A stretch of DNA of 64,000 nucleotides from Actimicrobium sp047621345 (GTDB lineage: Bacteria; Pseudomonadota; Gammaproteobacteria; Burkholderiales; Burkholderiaceae_D), in the NCBI GenBank assembly GCA_047621345.1, contig JBLHLW010000015.1, positions 7,729 to 71,728 on the forward strand. Direction: 5' to 3'. A model generated the notes under the pieces. It made no database searches. It saw nothing but the letters and a program-made list of their open reading frames with translations, and had not been told where the DNA came from. This document shows, piece by piece, positions 1-8,089 of the stretch. The stretch's first letter is position 1; each line of letters begins with the position of its first letter. The position numbers and the translations under genes are program-made.

Positions 1-1530
1 TTTCAGGAAGCCTTCCGGCGTGCCGTAGAACACCAGGTCGCCGGCGGTAGTCATCACGCCACCCCACAGCGGCGCAACGTTTTTGTTTTCCCAGACGATC
101 TTGCCGGTCTTCGGATCCATCGCGCGTAGGGCTCCGATGTAGTCGTCGTTAATGGTCCGGATGGCAAAACCGGCACCCAGATAAGCGGCCCCTTTTTTGT
201 AGCCGACCGGCTCATTCCAGATTTCCATGGCCCATTCGTTGGCCGGTACATAGAACAGGTTGGTCTTGGGACTATAGGCCATCGGCATCTGGTTTTTGCC
301 GCCGAGGAAAGATGGCGCGGCATACACGGTCGTGCCTTTTTTGCCATCGGCTCCTTTGGTCGGATCGCCGGGACGACCTGCTTCGATGTAGTTCGGCCGA
401 CCGGTTTTCAGGTCGATGCTGGACGCCCAGGTGATTTTCTTGACGAAGGGAAAGGCGTTTTCGAGCTTACCGCTTTTTGCATCCAGCACGTAGAAAAATC
501 CATTCCGGTCAGCTTTGCCGCCCATGCGCTTACCGCCCATGTCGAAGGTGATCAGTTCATTGACGCCGTCATAATCCCAGCCGTCGTGCGGCGTGGTCTG
601 GTAGTGCCACTTGATGTCGCCGGTCATCACGTCGAGGGCGACTGTCGATGACGAGTACAGGTTGTCACCCGGACGCAGATGACTGTTCCATGGGGATGGA
701 TTACCTGTGCCGAAATACGCCAGGCCCGTGGTCGCGTCATACGTGCCACCTAGCCAAGTCGCAGCGCCACCAGTTTTCCAGAGTTCGCCAGGCCAGGTTT
801 TATTGAGCGTGCCGGAAATGCCGAGTTCGGTTTTCTTGCCATCCTTGTCGTACTTGTAGCCCATGTGGCCTTCGACGGTCGGACGCATCCAGATCAATTT
901 TCCGGTCATCGGATCGCGCGCTTCGACCCGACCCACCACACCGAATTCACCACCGGAGACACCGGTCAGCAACATGCCTTTGGCAATCAGCGGCGCGGCG
1001 GTATTGGAATAACCGGCAGCGTAATCGTCGATTTTTTCTTTCCAGACGAGATTGCCGGTGGCCTGATCGAGTGCGACCAGTTGGGCATCAAGAGTGCTGA
1101 AGATGACGAGGTTACCGAACAAGGCAGCACCACGGTTGACGACGTCGCAGCAAGGCATGATGCCTTCCGGGAGGCGGTGCTCGTACTTCCAGATTTTCGC
1201 GCCGGTCTTCACGTCCAGCGCATAAATGCGCGAGTACGAACCGGTGACGAACATGCGTCCGTCGTGAATAACCGGTTGAGATTCCTGACCGCGCTGTTTT
1301 TCGCCACCGAATGAAAACGACCATGCCGGTACCAGACCGCTGATGGTTTTGGTGTTGAGCTGCGTCAATGTCGAATAGCGCTGGCCCTGCGTACCCATCC
1401 CGTAGGACAGCACGTCGTTACCAGATTTTTCATCATTGGCAATCATCGCATCGGTCACATCAACGGCCTGCGCCGGGAATGCGCCGGACAGCGCGCTCAC
1501 GATCAGTGTCCCCAATAATTTTTTGTACAT
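1..1530 (-). CDS. PQQ-dependent alcohol dehydrogenase, lanthanide-type signature (3' end outside window)
   Basis: This periplasmic quinoprotein oxidises primary alcohols to aldehydes using PQQ. The first 510 codons are present and the C-terminus lies beyond the left edge. Residues 1-22 form a signal peptide ending in PAQA. Adjacent cysteines at 127-128 match the disulfide ring of the family. The active site reads WDYDGVNE, with catalytic Asp319 and a second Asp at 321. That second Asp marks lanthanide-dependent XoxF/PedH enzymes, whereas calcium enzymes carry Ala or Ser there. The stretch with ITWASSIDLKTGRP is more like ExaA/PedH ethanol dehydrogenases than methanol dehydrogenases. The ATG at 1530 follows a purine-rich GAGGGGACT. 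A sigma-54 promoter lies about 80 bases upstream. No cytochrome c gene and no PQQ synthesis genes are in the window. Confidence 0.93.
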   Translation of the reverse strand, partial: MYKKLLGTLIVSALSGAFPAQAVDVTDAMIANDEKSGNDVLSYGMGTQGQRYSTLTQLNTKTISGLVPAWSFSFGGEKQRGQESQPVIHDGRMFVTGSYSRIYALDVKTGAKIWKYEHRLPEGIMPCCDVVNRGAALFGNLVIFSTLDAQLVALDQATGNLVWKEKIDDYAAGYSNTAAPLIAKGMLLTGVSGGEFGVVGRVEARDPMTGKLIWMRPTVEGHMGYKYDKDGKKTELGISGTLNKTWPGELWKTGGAATWLGGTYDATTGLAYFGTGNPSPWNSHLRPGDNLYSSSTVALDVMTGDIKWHYQTTPHDGWDYDGVNELITFDMGGKRMGGKADRNGFFYVLDAKSGKLENAFPFVKKITWASSIDLKTGRPNYIEAGRPGDPTKGADGKKGTTVYAAPSFLGGKNQMPMAYSPKTNLFYVPANEWAMEIWNEPVGYKKGAAYLGAGFAIRTINDDYIGALRAMDPKTGKIVWENKNVAPLWGGVMTTAGDLVFYGTPEGFLK

Positions 1531-1607
1531 AGTCCCCTCCGGTTGAATGAAATGCGGTTCTGGCTGCGATCGGTCTGTGCCGACAAAATCAGTCCTGATG
1601 CTCTATA

Positions 1608-1623
1608 GGCAATCGGCGTGCCA
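1608..1623 (-). promoter_or_regulatory. sigma-54 (-24/-12) promoter of the PQQ alcohol dehydrogenase gene
   Basis: Read on the minus strand this is TGGCACGCCGATTGCC, a full match to the TGGCACG-N4-TTGC consensus. It sits between the DUF779 stop and the dehydrogenase ATG. An almost identical element precedes the aldehyde dehydrogenase gene. A 9-base inverted repeat with one mismatch (GGCCTGTTT at 1633-1641, AAACCGGCC at 1650-1658) lies just upstream. It may be an additional operator. Confidence 0.85.
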
Positions 1624-1725
1624 TCAGTAGTTGGCCTGTTTGGGCAGTGAAACCGGCCTTTTGGCACAGCGTTGTTGCGTCAAAAAAGTTCACTGTCACA
1701 AAACACCACAGCGCAACGGCTGTTG

Positions 1726-2115
1726 TTACGGACGCGTTAGCACTATCGTCTCGAGCGCAAGATTTTCTGCATCGGTGAACAAGCGCGAGCGCGTCAGAAA
1801 ACGCTTGCCGGTGCCGTTATCGAGCGAGAACATCCCGCCCATGCCGGCTACGACATCGATGATCAGCTGGGTGTGTTTCCAATAGGCGAACTGGTCATGA
1901 CCCATGAAGAACGGCGTGCCGTCGAGACTGCCGAGGTAGACGTCGTCATCGCTGACCTGAAACTCGCCCTGTGCGTAGCACAGGGGTGAACTGCCGTCGC
2001 AACAACCGCCGGACTGAAAGAACATCAACTTGCCGTATTTTTCCTTCAGCGTGGCCAGAAAGGCGTGGGCGCTGTCGGTCGCAATCACGCGCTGGACTTG
2101 ATCGGTCGTCATCAT
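1726..2115 (-). CDS. DUF779 family protein
   Basis: A 129-residue cytoplasmic protein of the DUF779 family, which is usually encoded beside acetaldehyde/AcoD-type aldehyde dehydrogenases, as it is here. Its biochemical role is not known. A cysteine pair and a third cysteine occur in the segment FFQSGGCCDGSSPLCY (residues about 33-48), which could bind a metal or act in redox chemistry (inference). The ORF begins with two ATGs. A GAGGA ribosome site precedes them, and the second ATG at 2112 is better spaced. The gene lies between the aldehyde and alcohol dehydrogenase genes on the same strand. Confidence 0.88.
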   Translation of the reverse strand: MMTTDQVQRVIATDSAHAFLATLKEKYGKLMFFQSGGCCDGSSPLCYAQGEFQVSDDDVYLGSLDGTPFFMGHDQFAYWKHTQLIIDVVAGMGGMFSLDNGTGKRFLTRSRLFTDAENLALETIVLTRP

Positions 2116-2143
2116 TTCCTCGTTAAAAAAGATCGGTGAAACG

Positions 2144-2246
2144 CACGCATGGGCACAAAGGCGTGCCCACCCTACTTGCTATTGGAACGTGCGCGTGAGC
2201 ACATTCATGCCTCGTAGAGTGGGCACGAATGTGCCCACGCGTGCGA
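2144..2246. repeat. Pair of GTGGGCAC/GTGCCCAC palindromic repeats
   Basis: Two copies of the dispersed repeat face each other: 2145-2174 (GGGCAC...GTGCCCACCCTAC) and 2214-2244 (GTAGAGTGGGCAC...GTGCCCACGCG). They fill the gap between the aldehyde dehydrogenase stop codon and the DUF779 start. They could form hairpins in the transcript. Confidence 0.8.
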
Positions 2247-2262
2247 ACAACAACCGGTATTT

Positions 2263-3783
2263 CTAGAAAAAGCCCATCGCATTCGGGCTATAACTGACCA
2301 GCAGATTCTTGGTCTGCTGATAATGCTCCAGCATCATCTTGTGATTTTCGCGACCGATACCGGATTGCTTGTAACCACCGAACGCAGCGTGGGCCGGGTA
2401 CAGGTGATAACAGTTGGTCCAGACGCGACCAGCCTGAATGCCACGACCGACACGGAAGGCGCGCGACCCATCGCGGGTCCACAGGCCCGAGCCCAAACCA
2501 TACAGGGTGTCATTGGCAATCTCGAGGGCTTCGTCTTCATCCTTGAAGGTCGTGACCGAGACCACTGGCCCGAAAATCTCCTCCTGGAAAATACGCATCT
2601 TATTGTTGCCCTGAAAAATTGTCGGCTGGACGTAGTAACCGCCGGCCAGATCGCCTTCAAGCATCTTGCGCTCGCCACCGATGAGGCACTTGGCACCTTC
2701 CTGTTTGCCGATGTCCAGATAGGACAGGATTTTTTCGAGTTGCTCATGCGAAGCCTGCGCACCGATCTGCGTTGACATCTCGAACGGATTGCCTTGCTTG
2801 ATGGCGGCAACGCGTTTGACGGCCCGCTCGATGAAGCGCTCGTAAATCGATTCCTGAATCAGCACGCGCGATGGGCAAGTGCAGACTTCCCCCTGATTGA
2901 GCGCAAACATCGCGAAGCCTTCGAGGCACTTGTCGAAGAACGCATCGTCCTGATCCATCACGTCGGCGAAGAAAATATTCGGCGATTTGCCGCCCAGTTC
3001 CAGCGTGACCGGGATGATGTTTTGTGCCGCGTATTGCATGATCAGACGACCCGTACCGGTTTCGCCGGTGAAGGCGATTTTGGCGATGCGCTTGTTTGAG
3101 GCCAGCGGCTTGCCGGCTTCGAGGCCGAAACCATTGACGATATTGAGCACGCCCGGCGGCAGCAAGTCCTTGATCAGGTCGATCCAGACCATGATCGAGG
3201 CAGGCGTCTGCTCGGCCGGTTTCAGGACAATGCAGTTACCGGCAGCCAGTGCCGGTGCCATTTTCCAGACCGCCATCAGGATCGGAAAATTCCACGGAAT
3301 GATCTGGCCAACGACGCCGAGCGGCTCGTGGAAATGGTAGGCATAGGTTTCGGCGTCGATCTGCGACACGCTGCCTTCTTGGGCGCGAATGCAACCGGCG
3401 AAGTAGCGGAAATGATCGATCGCCAGGGGGATGTCGGCCAGCGTGGTTTCGCGGATCGGCTTGCCGTTGTCGATGGTTTCGGCCAGTGCCAGCAAGCCGA
3501 GGTTGGCTTCCATGCGATCGGCAATCTTGTTGAGGATGTTGGAGCGATCGGCCAGCGAGGTTTTGCCCCATGCCGTTTTCGCGGCATGCGCGGCATCCAG
3601 CGCGAGTTCGATATCTTCGGCCGTTGAACGGGCGATTTCACAAAACGCCTTGCCGATGATCGGGCTGATGTTCTCGAAATACTCGCCCTTGACCGGCGGG
3701 ACAAATTTGCCGCCGATGAAATTGTCGTAGCGGGTTGCGAAAGGATTTTTTACGCCGAGCTTGCTGAAGTCTGCCATGTTCAT
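2263..3783 (-). CDS. exaC: NAD-dependent aldehyde dehydrogenase (ExaC/AldA type)
   Basis: Oxidises acetaldehyde and related aldehydes to acids with NAD+, the step after the PQQ alcohol dehydrogenase. The 506 residues match the usual length of the family. Visible motifs are the cofactor loop FTGETGTGRL, the general-base motif LELGGKSPN and the catalytic cysteine in NQGEVCTCPSR. The ATG at 3783 is chosen because GAGGAG stands 9 bases upstream. Longer readings add an unconserved N-terminus. A sigma-54 promoter and an upstream dyad precede the gene, as is known for AcoD-type enzymes in Ralstonia. Confidence 0.94.
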   Translation of the reverse strand: MNMADFSKLGVKNPFATRYDNFIGGKFVPPVKGEYFENISPIIGKAFCEIARSTAEDIELALDAAHAAKTAWGKTSLADRSNILNKIADRMEANLGLLALAETIDNGKPIRETTLADIPLAIDHFRYFAGCIRAQEGSVSQIDAETYAYHFHEPLGVVGQIIPWNFPILMAVWKMAPALAAGNCIVLKPAEQTPASIMVWIDLIKDLLPPGVLNIVNGFGLEAGKPLASNKRIAKIAFTGETGTGRLIMQYAAQNIIPVTLELGGKSPNIFFADVMDQDDAFFDKCLEGFAMFALNQGEVCTCPSRVLIQESIYERFIERAVKRVAAIKQGNPFEMSTQIGAQASHEQLEKILSYLDIGKQEGAKCLIGGERKMLEGDLAGGYYVQPTIFQGNNKMRIFQEEIFGPVVSVTTFKDEDEALEIANDTLYGLGSGLWTRDGSRAFRVGRGIQAGRVWTNCYHLYPAHAAFGGYKQSGIGRENHKMMLEHYQQTKNLLVSYSPNAMGFF

Positions 3784-3867
3784 TGTCCTGCTCCTCGTTG
3801 TGGTGATGCTTTGTGGTGATGCTGTCTCTGGTTTGTTGTCCGGGTGCTTGTTGCCCATCTGGCATTG

Positions 3868-3883
3868 AGCAATCGGCGTGCCA
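3868..3883 (-). promoter_or_regulatory. sigma-54 (-24/-12) promoter of the aldehyde dehydrogenase gene
   Basis: On the minus strand the sequence is TGGCACGCCGATTGCT, a perfect match to the RpoN consensus. Transcription should start near 3856-3860, giving a leader of about 75 bases before the ATG at 3783. Fifteen of its 16 bases equal the promoter of the alcohol dehydrogenase gene. Confidence 0.9.
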
Positions 3884-3955
3884 ACGCGCTCTCATAGGGC
3901 GCGAATTCACTGCCAAGCGGCTACTGTTTTTTTTTCGAACAGATCACCGCGAATG

Positions 3956-3986
3956 TGTTCCAAATTGGCTCAGCCAATCTGGAACA
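3956..3986. promoter_or_regulatory. 31-bp dyad, candidate enhancer site for a sigma-54 activator
   Basis: Two 14-base arms (TGTTCCAAATTGGC and GCCAATCTGGAACA) form an inverted repeat with one mismatch and a 3-base centre. It lies about 75-100 bases upstream of the sigma-54 element of the aldehyde dehydrogenase gene, the usual place for an activator site. It sits in the 346-base divergent gap before cytochrome b561 and could also act on that side. Outer halves TGTTCC/GGAACA recall activators of the AcoR type (inference). The rest of this gap shows no ORF that I can support. Confidence 0.65.
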
Positions 3987-4129
3987 CCCGGACAAGCTGC
4001 GCAATCGACCGACCACGCCAATTGATCGCCGTGGTGGCTGCTACCGAAAATTCGGTGATACCCTTCGGCCCAGATGCAGGGATTTCGATCCCAACGATGC
4101 GCAACCAGAGACGAAGGAAATCCGCCACG

Positions 4130-4678
4130 ATGCCTGCCCATTACAACCGTACCGCCATCACGTTGCACTGGATCATTGCCGCGCTATTGCTAGGCCAGTT
4201 CCTGTTCGGTTGGTATCTCGGCGACGTGCCGCGCAATACTCCCGAACGCGGCCTCTTCATCAATTTTCACAAGAGCACCGGTATCGTGATTGGCCTGCTG
4301 ATCGTGTTGCGTATTGTCTGGCGTCTGACACACACCCCACCACCGCTGCCGGCGTCCACTCCGCAATGGCAACGCCGCGCCGCCCGCATCAGCCACGGCG
4401 TGCTGTATGCCTGCATGTTGCTGATGCCGCTGTCGGGTTATCTGGCTTCGAACTTCAGCAAGCATGGTGTGAAGCTATTCAACATGGTCCGACTCGCGCC
4501 ATGGGGCAGCGATGACAAGGTGATCTACACCTTCTTTAACCAGACCCACAAACTGACTGCACTCGTGCTGGGAGCTTTCGTCATCCTGCATATTCTGGCG
4601 GTCCTCAAGCATCAACTGATTGATCGCGACAACCTGATTTCCCGCATGTGGCACCGTCCCACCCGCTCACCTTTTTGA
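4130..4678 (+). CDS. cytochrome b561 family protein
   Basis: A 182-residue inner-membrane diheme cytochrome b with four hydrophobic segments. Likely heme ligands are His13, His47, His140 and His154, as in the YodB/CybB family. It may pass electrons between the quinone pool and periplasmic partners (inference from family and from the PQQ enzyme nearby). The ATG at 4130 is chosen because the family starts about three residues before HYNRTAITLHW and GAAGGA lies upstream. The ORF stays open further upstream but that part is not protein-like. The beta-propeller gene follows after 10 bases. Confidence 0.9.
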   Translation: MPAHYNRTAITLHWIIAALLLGQFLFGWYLGDVPRNTPERGLFINFHKSTGIVIGLLIVLRIVWRLTHTPPPLPASTPQWQRRAARISHGVLYACMLLMPLSGYLASNFSKHGVKLFNMVRLAPWGSDDKVIYTFFNQTHKLTALVLGAFVILHILAVLKHQLIDRDNLISRMWHRPTRSPF

Positions 4679-4688
4679 TTGGAATACC

Positions 4689-5636
4689 ATGTTGATTCGT
4701 CGTCTTCTGATCGCGGCCGCGATCGCTGCCACCCTGCCTGCTGCGGTACTTGCCGCCCCTTTCGCGTATGTCCCCAACGAAGGTTCCGGCACGGTCTCGG
4801 TCATCGACACTGTGACTGACAAAGTCATCGCCGACATCCCCGCCGGCAAGAAGCCACGCGGCATCGCCGCCGGTCTGGATGGCCACTGGCTGTATGTCAG
4901 CGACCAGCCCAACAGCAGCTTGCAACTGATCGATCTGCGCGAACGCAAACCGGCCGGCACCGTCGATCTGGGTGAATCGCCGGAAGGCGTGTCGATCTCG
5001 GCGGATGGCCGCTGGGTTGTCGCGGCGGTCGAGGAAAAAAATGCGATTGCCATCACCGACACGCGCACTAACAAACTGGCGTTTTCGATTCAGGTAAAGG
5101 GAAAAAATCCCGAGCATGCGGTGTTTAGCCCGGATGGAAAACTGATTTTTGTCAGTGCCGAAGAAGGCGATGCGGTTGACGTGATCGACTTCGCCACGCG
5201 CAAGGAAGTCACGCAAATTGCGGTTGGTGCCCGTCCACGCGGCATCGGTTTTTTGCCTGACAGCAGCCGCGCCTATGTCGCTACCGAAAACAGCAATGAA
5301 GTCTTCATCATCGATGTCGCCACGCTGAAGATCATCACCAAGGTCAAGGCAGGCCTGCGCGCCAATGGCATCGCGGTCCATCCGGATGGCAGCCGGGTCT
5401 ATATTTCCAATGGCGGTGACGCCAATGTATCCGTGCTCGACACCGCTACCAACACCATCATCGCCACGGTTCCGGTCGGCCAGCGTCCATGGAACATGGC
5501 CGTCACGCCCGATGGCAAAAAACTGTATGTCGCCAACGGCCGCTCGGGGACTGTGTCGGTCATCGACACGGTGTCCAATACCAAGTTGCGCGATGTGACT
5601 ACCGGTAAATTGCCTTGGGGTGTGGTGATCCGTTGA
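4689..5636 (+). CDS. YncE-like YVTN beta-propeller protein (PQQ-catabolism-associated type)
   Basis: A 315-residue exported protein. Residues 1-22 are a signal peptide (to VLAA). The rest is a string of about 40-residue blades with motifs such as AYVPNEGSGTVSVIDT, LYVSDQPN, RVYISNGGDANVSVLDT and LYVANGRSGTVSVIDT. It fits the beta-propeller family often found with PQQ-dependent enzymes. The function is unknown. In E. coli the related yncE lies next to yncD (pqqU), and here too the next gene encodes a PqqU-like receptor. Confidence 0.9.
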   Translation: MLIRRLLIAAAIAATLPAAVLAAPFAYVPNEGSGTVSVIDTVTDKVIADIPAGKKPRGIAAGLDGHWLYVSDQPNSSLQLIDLRERKPAGTVDLGESPEGVSISADGRWVVAAVEEKNAIAITDTRTNKLAFSIQVKGKNPEHAVFSPDGKLIFVSAEEGDAVDVIDFATRKEVTQIAVGARPRGIGFLPDSSRAYVATENSNEVFIIDVATLKIITKVKAGLRANGIAVHPDGSRVYISNGGDANVSVLDTATNTIIATVPVGQRPWNMAVTPDGKKLYVANGRSGTVSVIDTVSNTKLRDVTTGKLPWGVVIR

Positions 5637-5650
5637 GGTGGTTCTGGACC

Positions 5651-5684
5651 GTGCGTTCGCGTGGGCACACGTGCCCACCCTACG
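5651..5684. repeat. Dispersed GTGGGCAC/GTGCCCAC palindrome
   Basis: The core GTGGGCACACGTGCCCAC is followed by CCTAC. It sits between the beta-propeller gene and the receptor gene, and a run of eight T follows it. It could lower read-through on the plus strand. Confidence 0.8.
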
Positions 5685-5712
5685 AATTTTTTTTATTTAC
5701 TTTGAATCTGCC

Positions 5713-7806
5713 ATGACGAATCGTTTCAAGCTGTCCTCTTCCTTGTTATTTGACCGCCGCACTGTCGCTGCGCTTGCCGGTACGCTGGCAATGCCTTTCG
5801 TGCTGGCGCAATCGGTCACACCGGTACTCGAACCCGTCGTGGTCAGTGCCAGCCGTTCGGCGCAAACACGTTTCGATGCGCCCGCTGCCATCGACGTGGT
5901 GCAAGTCGATCCGTTCACCACGATGTCGCCGTTGGTCAACCTGTCCGAACTACTGTCGGCGGTACCGGGTCTGCAAGTACGCGAACGGCAAAATTTTGCT
6001 CAGGATTTGCAAATTTCGGTACGCGGTTTCGGCACCCGTTCCACCTTCGGCGTACGCGGCGTGCGCCTGATTGTGGATGGCATTCCAGCGACGATGCCGG
6101 ATGGTCAGGGTCAGGCTGCGACCGCCAACTTGGCCGCTGCCTCGCGCATCGAAGTCTTGCGTGGGCCGATGGCGCAACTGTACGACAACGCTGCAGGCGG
6201 CGTGGTGCAGGTCTTCACCAAAAGTCCGCCGCGGGGCAATGAACCGATGACCGGATCGGTCACGGCAGGCGTCGGCTCGGATGGCCAGCGTCAGCTTGGC
6301 GCATCGATTGCCGGCGGCAACGATGTCATCGGTGGCACCTTCGACGTATCGACGTATTCGACCGATGGCTATCGTGACCACAGCGCCGCTGAGCGCACGC
6401 AATTTTCCGGCAAGGTCGTCATGCGGCCATCGTCAGCCACCACTATCACCGGACTGGTCGGCTACTTCAACCAGCCAAGATCGCAGGATCCGGTCGGCCT
6501 GACACGCAATGCGTTCGAACAAAATCCGCGCCATGTGATCCCGGGAGCATTGTCGTTCGACACCCGCAAGACGATCGAGCAACAGCAAGCCGGCGTCGTG
6601 GTCGAACACAAGATCGGGGCAAACGACACGCTCAATGCGCGTGTCTATTCCGGCACGCGGCAAGTGTTTCAGACGCTGTCATTCCGGGGCGATGGCGCAA
6701 CCCAGTCCGGCGGCGTGATCGACCTCGACCGCAACTATGAAGGCCTCGGCCTGAACTGGAATCACAAGACGCGCGTCAATGACTTGCCGCTGAACTGGAC
6801 GCTGGGCGTCGAAGCCGACAACCTGCGCGAATTACGGCGCGGTTTCGTCAATAACAACGGTACGCCCGGTGCCCTCAAGCGCGACGAAAAGGATACGGCA
6901 CGCAGCCTCGATTTCTTTGGCCAGCTGGACTGGACTTTCTCGCCGCAGTGGCGCGCTACGGCAGGCCTGCGTTCGAGCCGGGTACGCCTCGGTGTCGATG
7001 ACCGTTTCGGCGCAGATGACAGCGGCAAGGTCGAGTTCAACAAGACCAGCCCGGTCGCCGGTCTGGTCTGGAGCGTTACCGACAACATCAATCTGTATGC
7101 TAATCTCGGCAAGGGCTTCGAAACCCCGACGCTGGCCGAGTCGGCTTATAGCACAGGCGGCGCCGGCCCCAACCTTGGCTTGCGTCCGTCGACCAGTACA
7201 CAAGGCGAAATTGGCGCCAAGATCAAGAGCGGCCGCCATGCCATCGACCTCGCCGTATTCGATGCCCGCAGCAAGGATGAAATCGTCCCGACCGCGACCA
7301 GCAATGGCCGCTCGATCTTCCAGAACGTCGATGGTGTGCAACGCCGTGGTATCGAATCCTCCTGGCTGGCACGCTGGGACAACAAGCTGACCACGCGAGT
7401 AGCTTACACCTGGCTCGATGCAAGTTTCCGCGAAGCCTACACCACCAGTCCGGGCACCCGCATCGCTGCCGACAATCGCCTGCCCGGCGCACCGGAGCAT
7501 AGCCTGTACACCGAAGTGGTCTACCAGATGAACGACGCGCTCAGCGCCGGTCTCGACATGCGCGCCGAGTCGAAGGTCTTCGTCAACGACATCAACAGTG
7601 CTGCGGCACCCGGCTATGCTGTGCTCAATGCGCGTACCGGTTATGCCTTCAAGGTCGGGGCCGCCAACCTGTTCCTGTTCGGTCGCATCAACAATCTGCT
7701 CGACAAGCAGTATGCCGGTTCGGTCATCGTCAATGACGGCAATGGACGGTTCTATGAGGCGGCCGCAGGACGGCAAGTGTTTGTTGGCTTGCGGGCTGCG
7801 CTGTAA
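5713..7806 (+). CDS. pqqU: TonB-dependent receptor, PqqU (YncD)-like, putative PQQ importer
   Basis: A 697-residue outer-membrane receptor: signal peptide to about residue 32, plug domain (VVVSASR start, then RGFGTRSTFGVRGVRL and VDGIPATMPDGQGQ), then a 22-strand barrel ending with GLRAAL. From memory of E. coli YncD, long segments agree, for example PGLQV.ERQNFAQDLQ in the plug and GSVIVNDGNGRFYE near the C-terminus. YncD was shown to import PQQ and renamed PqqU. The setting next to a PQQ dehydrogenase and a YncE-like protein supports the same substrate. The start at 5713 gives a proper signal peptide; the ORF opens further upstream inside a repeat. Confidence 0.88.
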   Translation: MTNRFKLSSSLLFDRRTVAALAGTLAMPFVLAQSVTPVLEPVVVSASRSAQTRFDAPAAIDVVQVDPFTTMSPLVNLSELLSAVPGLQVRERQNFAQDLQISVRGFGTRSTFGVRGVRLIVDGIPATMPDGQGQAATANLAAASRIEVLRGPMAQLYDNAAGGVVQVFTKSPPRGNEPMTGSVTAGVGSDGQRQLGASIAGGNDVIGGTFDVSTYSTDGYRDHSAAERTQFSGKVVMRPSSATTITGLVGYFNQPRSQDPVGLTRNAFEQNPRHVIPGALSFDTRKTIEQQQAGVVVEHKIGANDTLNARVYSGTRQVFQTLSFRGDGATQSGGVIDLDRNYEGLGLNWNHKTRVNDLPLNWTLGVEADNLRELRRGFVNNNGTPGALKRDEKDTARSLDFFGQLDWTFSPQWRATAGLRSSRVRLGVDDRFGADDSGKVEFNKTSPVAGLVWSVTDNINLYANLGKGFETPTLAESAYSTGGAGPNLGLRPSTSTQGEIGAKIKSGRHAIDLAVFDARSKDEIVPTATSNGRSIFQNVDGVQRRGIESSWLARWDNKLTTRVAYTWLDASFREAYTTSPGTRIAADNRLPGAPEHSLYTEVVYQMNDALSAGLDMRAESKVFVNDINSAAAPGYAVLNARTGYAFKVGAANLFLFGRINNLLDKQYAGSVIVNDGNGRFYEAAAGRQVFVGLRAAL

Positions 7807-7909
7807 GGCTCAGACGTATTTGATGGGCGGGTTGGTGCTTGGTCTCGCACAGGCATCACGCTCATCGCTACCTGCATGAATATGAGTGTTTGGAGGCGCC
7901 TGACTCGCG

Positions 7910-8089
7910 TCAATGCTTCTTGATCGGCACTTCCGGGCGCTTGAGTTCTCGAAACGGGGCAAAGAGCCAAGACCGCATGCCGATGACCAGCGTGTACCCG
8001 CGTTTGTGCTCGGCACTGACCTTCTGGTCAGTCAGATGTTGCTGCGCGAAGTCCTGCCCGAACCGCTGAAGTCGCTCGACGAAATTCAT
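7910..8089 (-). CDS. Small hypothetical protein (59 aa)
   Basis: A short basic ORF with a good ribosome site, AAAGG six bases before ATG. It overlaps the last 62 bases of the Xre regulator gene in another frame. The product has no signal peptide and is not a family I know. It may be translated together with the regulator, or it may be the displaced C-terminus of a longer regulator after a frameshift. Coding status is uncertain. Confidence 0.4.
   Translation of the reverse strand: MNFVERLQRFGQDFAQQHLTDQKVSAEHKRGYTLVIGMRSWLFAPFRELKRPEVPIKKH

Noticed and set aside
4605..5678. Leftward 357-codon ORF
   Set aside because: It is antisense to the beta-propeller gene, whose repeats keep all frames open. 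The translation has no domain, signal or ribosome site.
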